This document shows, piece by piece, positions 43,650 to 51,843 of a stretch of DNA of 64,000 nt. The stretch comes from Mesorhizobium sp. L-8-3. Lineage in GTDB: Bacteria > Pseudomonadota > Alphaproteobacteria > Rhizobiales > Rhizobiaceae. The DNA is taken from contig NZ_AP023262.1 in NCBI RefSeq assembly GCF_016756615.1, positions 7,751,501-7,815,500 on the forward strand, given 5' to 3'. The notes beneath the pieces are model-generated. The model did no database searches and was not told the origin of the DNA. It was given only the letters and a program-made list of their open reading frames with translations. Within the stretch, counting starts at the first letter, position 1; every line of letters begins with the position of its first letter. The translations under genes were made by a program, and so were the position numbers.

Positions 43650-43830
43650 TCGCGAGCCTCTCTCCCCCCTTGAGGGGGAGATGGCTGCGCAGCAGCCAGA
43701 GGGGGTTGTTGCGGCCGTGCGCGACGTCGTGCTTTCACAACAGCAAAGATTGACCTCGCGCGCTGCCGGACTGACCCCACCCGGCCGCTGCGCGGCCACC
43801 CTCCCCTCAAGGGGGAGGGGAACGTCGGCC
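43650..43830. repeat. palindromic repeats between cobW and cobN
   Basis: The left part is ctctcccccttgaggggga with gatggctgcgcagcagccag. The right part is ccggccgctgcgcggccacc with ctcccctcaagggggagggg. They form two hairpins and resemble the element inside cobG. The right arm ends about 20 bases before the cobN ATG, and its gggaggggaac is the only purine-rich stretch that could serve as a distant ribosome site. Confidence 0.7.
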
Positions 43831-43838
43831 CATCCCTG

Positions 43839-46800
43839 ATGCATATCCTCGCGACCACCACCGCATCGCTCGATGATCTGATCGAGCCCGTCGATCTCAG
43901 GCAGACGCCGGCGGAGATGGTCGCATTGTCCTTCACCGACAGCGACCTCGCGGCCCTCGCGACCGCATGGAAGGCGGAAGAGACCGCCCTGCCCTCCATG
44001 CGGCTTGCCCGGCTGCGCGATCTCAGGCACCCGATGTCGGTGGATCTTTGGATCGACGGCGTCGCACGCCACGCCAAGGTGATCCTGGTGCGGCTGCTCG
44101 GCGGCTATGACTGGTGGCGATATGGCTGCGACCGGCTGGCTGCCGTGGCGCGCGAGCGTGGCATCCGGCTCGTGCTCCTGCCCGGCGAATGCCGCGAAAC
44201 GGATGAGACGCTGGCGGGGCTGTCCACTTTGCCGACGGCCGAACTCGACGGACTCCTCGCCTATTTCCGCGAAGGCGGGCCGCAGAACATGCGCGGCCTT
44301 CTGCGCCGCCTCGCCCGCCACGCCGGCAGCGACGTCGAATCAGAGCCGGCGGAGCCGCTTGCCAAGGTGGGCTTCTACGATCCGCAGCGCGGCGTGGTGT
44401 CGCTCGAAATGTTGAATGCTGCGAGGCCGCAGGGGGCGCCAGTCGCGCCCATCCTGTTCTACCGCTCCATGCTGCTCGCCGCCGATGTCGCGCCGGTCGA
44501 CGCGCTCTGCGCGGCACTGGTTTCGCGCGGCATCTTTCCGCTGCCGATCTTCGTGTCGAGCCTGAAGGACACCGCTGTGATCGCCTTCGTCGAGAAGGCG
44601 GCGCGGGAGGTCCAGCCGTCGCTGATCGTAACGACCACCGCATTCGCCAGCGGTGCCGAGGGCGGCGAGACGCTGCTCGACCGGATCGGCGTGCCGGTGC
44701 TGCAGGCGGTGGTGGCGACGACACGGCGCGAAGCCTGGGAGAGCGGCCAGCGCGGTCTGGCGCCGGCTGACCTCGCCATGCATGTCGTGCTGCCGGAGCT
44801 CGACGGGCGCATCCTGGCCGGCGCCATCGCCTTCAAGGCCGACACCGCCTCCGACGATGCGCTCGCCTTCCAGGGCCAGGTCAACCGGCCCGAAGCCGAT
44901 CGTGTCGAACAGTTCGCCGACCGTGCCGCGAACCTCGTGCGCCTGCGTGAGACGCCGCGCGACGAAAGGCGCATCGCGATCCTCATCCCGGATTATCCGG
45001 CGGCGGGAGGCCGGACTGGCTATGCGGTCGGCCTCGACGTGCCGGCGAGCGTGCTCGCCATGCTGCACGACCTCAGGGCCGAGGGTTATGAGGTCGAGAA
45101 CATTCCGGAGACGCCGCGCGATCTGCTGAAGTTGCTCGAGCGAGAAGGCGAAGGGATTTCGATTGCGGACTATCGGCGGCGGTTTGGCGGCCTGTCCGAG
45201 CAGGCGCGGGGCAAGATCGAGGAGGCCTGGGGGCGGATAGACGAAATTGGCCTTTTGTCGGAAAAAACTGAGTCCGGTCGGCACCCCTCATCCGACCGCG
45301 CTTCGCGCGGCCACCTTCTCCCACAAGGGGAGAAGGGAAGACCCGCCGCGAGGTCTCAGCCAATCTTCAACGCTGGTGATTTGCAGAGCCGGCCAAGCCA
45401 GGCTCCTTCCTTCTCCCCTTGTGGGAGAAGGTGGCCTCGCGAAGCGAGGTCGGATGAGGGGTACTCCCCAGCTCACTTCACCTTCCGCGCCGCGCGGTTC
45501 GGCAACGTCACCGTCGCGCTGGCGCCGGACCGCGGACGATCGGAGGATCGCCGGGCAGACTATCACGACCCGTCCTTGCCGCCGACCCACGCGCTTCTGG
45601 CCTTCGGCTTCTGGCTGCGGGAGAACCTCGGCTGTCACGCACTCGTCCATGTCGGTGCCCATGGCACGCTGGAATGGCTGCCGGGCAAGACAGTGGCGCT
45701 GTCGCGCGACTGTTTTCCCGAGATCGTCACCGGCCCGCTGCCGTTGATCTACCCATTCATCGTCAGCAATCCGGGCGAGGCGGCCCAAGCCAAGCGCCGC
45801 ATCGCGGCGGTCACGATCGGCCACCTGCCGCCGCCGCTCATCGGTGCCGGGCTCGACGAAAGCCAGCAGAAACTGGAACGCCTCGTCGACGAGTATGCGC
45901 AAGCCGACGGGCTCGACCGCCGCCGCCGCGACCGGTTGGCAAAGCTCATCGTCGAGACGGCGACGCAATCCGGCCTCGCCCGCGAAGCCGGGGTCAACGA
46001 CGCCGACGATCCGGACGCCGCGCTGATGCGCATCGATGCCTGGCTGTGCGATCTCAAGGACCTTTCGATCAAGGAAGGCCTGCATGTCTATGGCAGACCT
46101 GCGGAAAACGAGACGGACCCGCAGCGACGGGAAAGTGCCGAGGCCGAGCGGCTGGCCCTCGTCGCCGCCCTCGATGGCCGCCATATCTCGGCGGGCCCAT
46201 CCGGCGCGCCGGCGCGCGGGCGAACCGACGTGCTGCCGACCGGACGCAACCTCTTCGCCAGCGATCCGCGCACCATGCCGACGCCGACAGCCTATGACCT
46301 CGGAAAGGCCGCGGCTGAAGAGGTGCTGCGGCGACACCTGCAGGATCATGGCAACTGGCCGCGCGCGCTGGTCATCGATCTCTGGGGCAGCGCCAGCCTG
46401 CGCACCGGCGGCGAGGAGATCGCGCAGGGGCTGGCGCTGATGGGTTGCCGCCCGCAATGGGACCCCGCGACAGGCCGCGTCACCGGCATCGAGGTGCTGC
46501 CGCCGGCGGTGCTCGGACGTCCGCGCGTCGACGTCACCTGGCGGATATCGGGGCTTTTCCGCGACATGTTCCCGACGCAGATCGCGCTGATGCATGCGGC
46601 GACCCTCGCCGTCGCCGCACGCGACGAAGCGGCCGGCGACAATCCGCTCGCCGAGGCCGCCCGCAAAGCGGGATCGGCGCCCGCCCGCATCTTCGGCTCC
46701 TCGCCGGGGAGCTACGGCGCCGGCGTCGAGGACCTTCTCGCCTCCGGGCGATGGCAGACGCGCGGGGAGATCGGCCGTGCCTATCTGGAAGCGACCTCGC

Positions 46801-47402
46801 ATGCCTTCGGCGGAGCCGAGGGCGAAGGCCGCGCCTTGCCGGGTGCCTTCGCCGCACGGGTCGCGGAAGCCGAGCTGCTGATCCATACCGGCGACGACCC
46901 CGGCCGGGACATATTGGAAGGGTCGGCCGACGTCGCCTTCATCGGCGGTTTCGCCGCCGCACTCGCAGCACTCGGGAGCAATGCCGACGTCATCACGCTG
47001 GACACGACCGACCCGGCCCGGCCGCGGGCGCGCTCGGTGGCCGAGGCGGTCACGCGCGTGGTGCGCGCCCGCGCCGTCAACCCGCGCTTCATCGACGGCC
47101 AGCTTCGGCATGGACCGCGCGGCGCGTCCGAATTTGCCGAGACGGTCGACCGGTTGATCGGCTTCGCCGAGACGACCGCGGCCATTCCGGGCACACTGAT
47201 AGAGGCGGTTCATGACGCCTATCTTGGCGACGAGAGGGTGCGGGCCTTCCTGCTGCGGGAAAACCCGGCGGCGGCACGCGCCATCGCCGAGCGTTTCGCG
47301 GCGGCGCGACGGCGCGGCCTCTGGCACCCGCTGCGCAATTCCATTGACGACGACCTCGCCGCGCTGATCGAAGAGGCCCGCGCGCAGGAGATCGCCGCAT
47401 GA
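43839..47402 (+). CDS. cobN: cobaltochelatase subunit CobN, with an in-frame palindromic-repeat insertion
   Basis: A 1187-residue large subunit that inserts Co2+ into hydrogenobyrinic acid a,c-diamide with two smaller subunits not encoded here. Family blocks are present on both sides: IPDYPAAGGRTGYAVGLDVP and FGGLSEQARGKIEEAWG before, and ALVHVGAHGTLEWLPGKTVA, DFTFRAA-like HFTFRAARFGNV and FGSSPGSYGAGVEDL after. Between residues about 481 and 542 the coding sequence is a complete 183-base family A palindromic repeat. It reads without stops and gives HPSSDRASRGHLLPQGEKG ... FSPCGRRWPREARSDEGYS. It falls after EEAWGRIDEIG, a poorly conserved linker, so the enzyme may stay functional. The stop overlaps the cobG start. 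Confidence 0.9.
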   Translation: MHILATTTASLDDLIEPVDLRQTPAEMVALSFTDSDLAALATAWKAEETALPSMRLARLRDLRHPMSVDLWIDGVARHAKVILVRLLGGYDWWRYGCDRLAAVARERGIRLVLLPGECRETDETLAGLSTLPTAELDGLLAYFREGGPQNMRGLLRRLARHAGSDVESEPAEPLAKVGFYDPQRGVVSLEMLNAARPQGAPVAPILFYRSMLLAADVAPVDALCAALVSRGIFPLPIFVSSLKDTAVIAFVEKAAREVQPSLIVTTTAFASGAEGGETLLDRIGVPVLQAVVATTRREAWESGQRGLAPADLAMHVVLPELDGRILAGAIAFKADTASDDALAFQGQVNRPEADRVEQFADRAANLVRLRETPRDERRIAILIPDYPAAGGRTGYAVGLDVPASVLAMLHDLRAEGYEVENIPETPRDLLKLLEREGEGISIADYRRRFGGLSEQARGKIEEAWGRIDEIGLLSEKTESGRHPSSDRASRGHLLPQGEKGRPAARSQPIFNAGDLQSRPSQAPSFSPCGRRWPREARSDEGYSPAHFTFRAARFGNVTVALAPDRGRSEDRRADYHDPSLPPTHALLAFGFWLRENLGCHALVHVGAHGTLEWLPGKTVALSRDCFPEIVTGPLPLIYPFIVSNPGEAAQAKRRIAAVTIGHLPPPLIGAGLDESQQKLERLVDEYAQADGLDRRRRDRLAKLIVETATQSGLAREAGVNDADDPDAALMRIDAWLCDLKDLSIKEGLHVYGRPAENETDPQRRESAEAERLALVAALDGRHISAGPSGAPARGRTDVLPTGRNLFASDPRTMPTPTAYDLGKAAAEEVLRRHLQDHGNWPRALVIDLWGSASLRTGGEEIAQGLALMGCRPQWDPATGRVTGIEVLPPAVLGRPRVDVTWRISGLFRDMFPTQIALMHAATLAVAARDEAAGDNPLAEAARKAGSAPARIFGSSPGSYGAGVEDLLASGRWQTRGEIGRAYLEATSHAFGGAEGEGRALPGAFAARVAEAELLIHTGDDPGRDILEGSADVAFIGGFAAALAALGSNADVITLDTTDPARPRARSVAEAVTRVVRARAVNPRFIDGQLRHGPRGASEFAETVDRLIGFAETTAAIPGTLIEAVHDAYLGDERVRAFLLRENPAAARAIAERFAAARRRGLWHPLRNSIDDDLAALIEEARAQEIAA
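45281..45463. repeat. family A palindromic repeat inside the cobN reading frame
   Basis: From gcacccctcatccgaccgcg to gaggtcggatgaggggtac. The inner arms are ccaccttctcccacaagggg and ccccttgtgggagaaggtgg. The 183 bases equal 61 codons, and the frame is open throughout. Sequence and length match the intergenic copies at 21111, 25272, 39246 and 56271. Confidence 0.9.
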
Positions 47403-48952
47403 GCGCGGCGGCCACCAAAGCGGCAGAGCGTCCTTTGCGCGTCCAAAAGGACGCGCGGCGCTCTGTGAGGGGCGCCTGCCCGACGCTCGCCGCCCCGATG
47501 GAGACCGGCGACGGGCTGCTCGCGCGGCTGAACCCGGTATCGGGTGGCATATTGCCGTCGACGCTGGCCGCGATCGCCGAAGCGGCGGCGCGTTTCGGCA
47601 ACGGGCAGATCGAGGTGACTGCGCGCGGCAGCCTTCAGATACGTGGTCTGACCCGGCTCACTGCGCCGCTGCTCGCCGAGGCAATCGACGGGCTCGATAT
47701 GAATGTGCGCACCGGCGTGCCGGTGGAGACGGGGGCGCTCTCCGGGCTCGATCCCGAAGAGATCGCCGATCCCTCGCCACTTGCCGAGCGCATTCGCCAG
47801 GCGATCGCGGCCGCAGGTCTGTCAGCCCGTCTCGGGCCGAAGGTCTCGGTGGTCGTGGACGGCGGCGGGCGGCTGCCGCTTGGCGAGGTGCTGGCGGATG
47901 TGCGGCTGGAGGCGGCCCGACGCGGCGGTGCCGTTGTCTGGCATGTGGCGATCGGCGGCACGCGCGAGACGGCGCGGGGGTTGGGATTTGTCGAGATTGA
48001 AGCGGCGGGTTCGGTGGTGATGGCGCTCCTCGAAGCGATCGCTTCGAAAGGAAAGACGGGGCGTGCGAAAGAGCTGACGGACGGCGAGTTGGAGGCTGCG
48101 TTGCGGTATTTGCCGCAACCGGATCGAGCCACACGCAGCGACAATCAATCGTCGCAGGCTGCGCCCCCACCCCCCTCTGTCCTGCCGGACATCTCCCCCT
48201 CAAGGGGGGAGATCGGCCTTCACGGTCGTCCTGCGCAATCGCCACCGCTGCAGGATAGGATGAGCGGCTGCGGCCAGCCAATCTCCCCCCTTGAGGGCCT
48301 TGAGGGGGAGATGTCCGGCAGGACAGAGGGGGGTGAGACGCGCATAGGCGGAGCACATTTCGTCGGACCTGCCTCCCCAATCACCACCCTCTCCCTTTCA
48401 GACGGGCGCACGGCGCTCGGCATCGGCTTGCCTTTCGGTCAGGCGACCGCTGCGCAGATCGTCTCTTTTGCCGATGCCGCAATGCGTGCCGGTGCCGACG
48501 AAATCCTCATGGCGCAAGGGCGGAGCCTCCTTGCGCTGTGCCCTACTGCGGAAGCGGCCGAGACGCTGCGAGAGGCAGCGGCCGCGCTCGGCTTCCTGAC
48601 CGACGCCGCCGACCCAAGGCGCAGCGTCGTCGCCTGTGCAGGCGCGCCGGCCTGCGCGTCAGGCCATCTGCGGGCGCGCGCCATTGCCGCTGAGATCGCC
48701 GCGCTGCTGCCGTCCGGCCTCGACGGCGTCGTCCACGTCTCGGGCTGCGCCAAGCAATGCGCCAAGCCGGCGCGTGCCGCTTTCACCCTGATCGGCACCT
48801 CCGACGCTTGCGAAATCCATCACGGCGACGGCCGGGAAGGCCAGCCTATCGCAAGCGTCGCCATTGGCGACGCAGCCGCCGCATTCGGACGCGCGGCAAG
48901 GCTCTATCGGAACGAGAAGAAAAACGGCAAAGGAGCCGCTACCCGGCCCTGA
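47399..48952 (+). CDS. cobG: precorrin-3B synthase CobG, with an in-frame palindromic-repeat insertion
   Basis: A 517-residue siroheme/4Fe-4S, O2-dependent monooxygenase that makes precorrin-3B. The N-terminal ferredoxin-like half has RGACPTLAAPMETGDGLLAR, and ITARGSLQIRGL-like VTARGSLQIRGL near residue 80. The C-terminal half has VVACAGAPACASGHLRAR and VHVSGCAKQCAKP, carrying the four cluster Cys. Residues about 257-312 (SVLPDISPSRGEIG to PISPLEGLEGEMSGRTEGG) are the translation of a palindromic repeat, between the two halves. This lengthens the protein beyond the usual 430-460 or so. The start overlaps cobN by four bases. Confidence 0.88.
   Translation: MSAAATKAAERPLRVQKDARRSVRGACPTLAAPMETGDGLLARLNPVSGGILPSTLAAIAEAAARFGNGQIEVTARGSLQIRGLTRLTAPLLAEAIDGLDMNVRTGVPVETGALSGLDPEEIADPSPLAERIRQAIAAAGLSARLGPKVSVVVDGGGRLPLGEVLADVRLEAARRGGAVVWHVAIGGTRETARGLGFVEIEAAGSVVMALLEAIASKGKTGRAKELTDGELEAALRYLPQPDRATRSDNQSSQAAPPPPSVLPDISPSRGEIGLHGRPAQSPPLQDRMSGCGQPISPLEGLEGEMSGRTEGGETRIGGAHFVGPASPITTLSLSDGRTALGIGLPFGQATAAQIVSFADAAMRAGADEILMAQGRSLLALCPTAEAAETLREAAAALGFLTDAADPRRSVVACAGAPACASGHLRARAIAAEIAALLPSGLDGVVHVSGCAKQCAKPARAAFTLIGTSDACEIHHGDGREGQPIASVAIGDAAAAFGRAARLYRNEKKNGKGAATRP
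48168..48334. repeat. family B palindromic repeat inside the cobG reading frame
   Basis: From ccccctctgtcctgccggac to gtccggcaggacagaggggg, with inner arms atctccccctcaaggggg and ccccccttgaggg. A 9-base tandem duplication, CCTTGAGGG at 48289-48297 and 48298-48306, sits in the right arm and keeps the frame (LEGLEG). It is related to the intergenic copies at 8421 and 56510. Confidence 0.9.
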
Positions 48953-48992
48953 CCGCCGGTCGGCTGCTGCGCCACCACAATCGGGAAGCATG

Positions 48993-49625
48993 ATGTCCGC
49001 ATATGACTATATCAAGGACGGCACGGCGATCTACGAGCGGTCCTTCGCCATCATCCGGGCCGAAGCCGATCTCTCGCGTTTTTCGGCTGATGAGGCCGAC
49101 GTCGCCATCCGCATGATCCATGCCTGCGGTCAGGTCGAGGCGGCGGCGCAATTCGTCTTCTCGCCGGGTTTCGTCGCAGCCGCGCGCGCGGCACTCCAGT
49201 CCGGTTCGCCCATCCTGTGCGACGCCGAGATGGTGGCGCATGGCGTGACCCGAGCTCGCCTGCCGGCCGGGAACGAGGTGGTCTGCACGCTGCGCGACCC
49301 GCGCACGGCCGGCCTCGCCGAAAAGATCGGCAACACCCGTTCCGCCGCAGCCCTGGAGCTATGGCGCGACAGGCTCGGCGGGGCGCTGGTCGCCATCGGC
49401 AATGCACCGACCGCGCTCTTCCGTCTGCTCGACATGCTGCGCGAAGGAGCGCCGAAGCCCGCCGCGATCATCGGCATGCCGGTGGGTTTCGTCGGCGCGG
49501 CCGAATCGAAGGATGCTCTCGCCGAGGATTCGCTCGGCGTGCCCTTCGCCATCGTGCGCGGCCGCATGGGTGGCAGCGCGATGACGGCCGCCGCCGTCAA
49601 CGCCATTGCGAGGGCAGGCCTTTGA
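48993..49625 (+). CDS. cobH: precorrin-8X methylmutase CobH
   Basis: A 210-residue methylmutase that moves the C-11 methyl to C-12, giving hydrogenobyrinic acid. Motifs are YIKDGTAIYERSFAIIRAEA, RMIHACGQVEAA with the catalytic His near residue 43, SPILCDAEMVAHGVTR, and IGNAPTALFRLLDML. The length equals the family's usual 210. The second of two adjacent ATGs (48990, 48993) is taken because GGGAA is then at a normal distance; longer in-frame versions cover the end of cobG. Confidence 0.93.
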   Translation: MSAYDYIKDGTAIYERSFAIIRAEADLSRFSADEADVAIRMIHACGQVEAAAQFVFSPGFVAAARAALQSGSPILCDAEMVAHGVTRARLPAGNEVVCTLRDPRTAGLAEKIGNTRSAAALELWRDRLGGALVAIGNAPTALFRLLDMLREGAPKPAAIIGMPVGFVGAAESKDALAEDSLGVPFAIVRGRMGGSAMTAAAVNAIARAGL

Positions 49626-50353
49626 ACGGAACCGGACGCCTGATCGGGGTCGGCACCGGCCCGGGAGACCCCGAGCTTCTGACGCTGAAGGCGGTGCGGG
49701 CGCTCGGCGAGGCCGACGTCGTCGCCCATTTCGCCAAGCGCGGCAACAACGGCAATGCGCGCCGAACCGTCGACGGCCATTTGCGGCCCGATGTGATCGA
49801 ACTGCCGCTGCTCTATCCCGTGACGATCGAAATCGAGAAGGACCATGACGCCTACAAGGCTGCGATCCTGCGCTTCTACGAGGAGTCCGCAGCCATGGTG
49901 GAAGGCCATCTCGCTGCGGGGCGCACCGTCGCGGTGCTCAGCGAAGGCGATCCGCTGTTCTACGGCTCCTATATGCATCTTCACGTCAGGCTCGCGCAGC
50001 GCTTCCCAACCGAAGTAATCCCCGGCGTGACCGCGATGTCGGGTTGCTGGTCGCAGGCCGGCCTGCCGATCGTGCAGGGCGACGACGTGCTCACCGTCCT
50101 GCCCGGCACGATGGACGAGAAGGAGCTGGCGAGACGGCTCGCCGACACGCAGGCCGCCGTGATCATGAAGATCGGCCGCAACCTGCCCAAGATCCGGCGC
50201 GCCGTCGAAGCCGCGGGTCGGCTGGAAGGCGCCGTCTATGTCGAGCGCGGCACCATGGAAAACACGGCGTCCATGCCGCTCGCCGGCAGGCAAGACAGCC
50301 CGGCGCCCTACTTCTCGATCGTGCTCGTGCCGGGCTGGGACGCGCGGCCATGA
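49622..50353 (+). CDS. cobI: precorrin-2 C20-methyltransferase CobI
   Basis: A 243-residue SAM-dependent corrin methyltransferase. The N-terminal motif is LIGVGTGPGDPELLTLKAVR, then VLSEGDPLFYGSYMHLH near residue 100, IPGVTAMSGCWSQAGLPI and YVERGTMENT. It methylates C-20 of precorrin-2. The start is TTG at 49622, overlapping the cobH stop (TTGA). The next gene overlaps its stop by four bases, as in most of this run. Confidence 0.92.
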   Translation: MNGTGRLIGVGTGPGDPELLTLKAVRALGEADVVAHFAKRGNNGNARRTVDGHLRPDVIELPLLYPVTIEIEKDHDAYKAAILRFYEESAAMVEGHLAAGRTVAVLSEGDPLFYGSYMHLHVRLAQRFPTEVIPGVTAMSGCWSQAGLPIVQGDDVLTVLPGTMDEKELARRLADTQAAVIMKIGRNLPKIRRAVEAAGRLEGAVYVERGTMENTASMPLAGRQDSPAPYFSIVLVPGWDARP

Positions 50354-51111
50354 CCGGACGGCTACTGGTAATCGGCACGGGGCCCGGCAACCCGGACCAG
50401 ATGACGCCCCAGGCGCAGGCCGCCGCCGCCCAGGCGACCGACTTCTTCGGATACGGCCCCTATCTCGACCGGATCGCCCTGAGCGACGGCCAGGCCAGGC
50501 ATGCCTCGGACAACCGCGAGGAACTCGCCCGCGCCAGGGCGGCGCTGACCATGGCCGCCTCGGGCAGGACAGTTGCCGTGGTATCGGGCGGCGATCCCGG
50601 CGTCTTCGCCATGGCGGCGGCCGTTTGCGAGGCGATCGAGGACGGCCCGCCGGAATGGCGTTCCGTCGAACTCGACATCGTACCAGGCGTCACCGCCATG
50701 CTTGCGGTCGCCGCGCGCGCCGGAGCGCCACTCGGCCACGATTTCTGCGCGATCTCGCTGTCCGACAATCTGAAACCATGGGACCTGATCCAGCGCCGGC
50801 TGGAGGCCGCCGCCTCGGCCGGCTTCGTGATCGCACTCTACAATCCGATCAGCCGGGCGCGCCCCTGGCAACTCGGCAAAGCCTTCGAAATCCTGCGCGC
50901 GGTCCTGCCCGCAAGCACGCCCGTCATCTTCGGCCGCGCGGCCGGCCGGCCGGATGAGCGCATCGCTGTCTATGCGCTTTCGGACGCCGATCCCGGCAAG
51001 GCCGACATGGCGACCTGCGTGATCATCGGCTCTCCGGAGACGCGCGTCATCGAGCGTGAGGGCCACGCACCGCTGGTCTATTCGCCGCGTTTTGCGGAGC
51101 CGGCACGATGA
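50350..51111 (+). CDS. cobJ: precorrin-3B C17-methyltransferase CobJ
   Basis: A 253-residue SAM-dependent enzyme that methylates C-17 and contracts the ring. It has LLVIGTGPGNPDQMTPQAQ, FFGYGPYLDRI, VVSGGDPGVFAMA near residue 80, VPGVTAMLAVAARAGAPLGHD, CAISLSDNLKPWDLI and FVIALYNPISRARPWQL. It starts in the cobI stop (ATGA). Its last 34 bases overlap the end of the convergent cobK gene. Confidence 0.93.
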   Translation: MTGRLLVIGTGPGNPDQMTPQAQAAAAQATDFFGYGPYLDRIALSDGQARHASDNREELARARAALTMAASGRTVAVVSGGDPGVFAMAAAVCEAIEDGPPEWRSVELDIVPGVTAMLAVAARAGAPLGHDFCAISLSDNLKPWDLIQRRLEAAASAGFVIALYNPISRARPWQLGKAFEILRAVLPASTPVIFGRAAGRPDERIAVYALSDADPGKADMATCVIIGSPETRVIEREGHAPLVYSPRFAEPAR

Positions 51112-51842
51112 TCGATCATCGCCAGAGCCTCTCCGACGCTGCCCGCGGACGGCATGGCGGGCGCCTCGGGGCGGCGGAACATGAGCACATCGATATCCAG
51201 CTTGCGCGCCGCCGCAAGCTTGGCATAGGTCGCCGTGCCGCCGCTGTTCTTGCAGACGATCGCATCGATGCGCCAATGCTGCAGCAGGCCGGTTTCCTCG
51301 GCCTCGCCGAAAGGTCCGCGGCCGAGAATGTAGGCGGCATCGGGCACGGCGAGCGGCGGCTCGACCGGATCGACGCTGCGGATCAGATAGAAATGGGCGG
51401 GCGCGGCCTCGAAGGGACCGATCTCCTGCCGGCCGAGCGCCAGAAAGACACGACGCGAGGCACCGCCCAAGGCGACGACCGCTTCCTCCGCGCCATCCAC
51501 CATCTGCCAGCGGTCGCCGGGCAAGGGTTGCCAAGCGGGGCGGTGAAGCCTGAGCGCCGGGACGCCCGATTGCCGCGACGCCAGCGCGGCATTGGCCGAT
51601 ATGCGCGCCGCATAGGGATGGGTGGCGTCCACGAGAAGCCTGATTTCGTGGTCGCGCAGATATGCGGCCAGGCCCTCGGCGCCGCCGAAGCCGCCGGTGC
51701 GCACCGGCACGGGCTGCGCGACCGGATCCTGGGTACGGCCGGCGAGCGACAGGGTCACGTCGAGATCGCGGCGCGGCGCGAGCTTGCCGGCGAGCTGGCG
51801 TGCTTCCGTCGTGCCGCCGAGGATCAGAATGCGGTAGGTCAT
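51078..51842 (-). CDS. cobK: precorrin-6A reductase CobK
   Basis: A 254-residue NADPH-dependent reductase of precorrin-6A. Motifs are ILILGGTTEARQLAGKL near the N-terminus, LLVDATHPYAARISANA near residue 85, FLALGRQEIGPF and CKNSGGTATYAKLAAARKL. It is the only minus-strand gene inside a plus-strand run. Its end overlaps cobJ by 34 bases, and its start (51842) lies two bases from the divergent cobL start. Two adjacent ATGs exist; the second is used. A longer in-frame extension over cobL is not coding. Confidence 0.92.
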   Translation of the reverse strand: MTYRILILGGTTEARQLAGKLAPRRDLDVTLSLAGRTQDPVAQPVPVRTGGFGGAEGLAAYLRDHEIRLLVDATHPYAARISANAALASRQSGVPALRLHRPAWQPLPGDRWQMVDGAEEAVVALGGASRRVFLALGRQEIGPFEAAPAHFYLIRSVDPVEPPLAVPDAAYILGRGPFGEAEETGLLQHWRIDAIVCKNSGGTATYAKLAAARKLDIDVLMFRRPEAPAMPSAGSVGEALAMIDHRAGSAKRGE

Positions 51843-51843
51843 C

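Noticed and set aside
47399..48952. cobG as a pseudogene because of the repeat
   Set aside because: The frame is open from end to end, all cluster Cys are present and a 9-base change kept the frame; treated as coding with an insertion.
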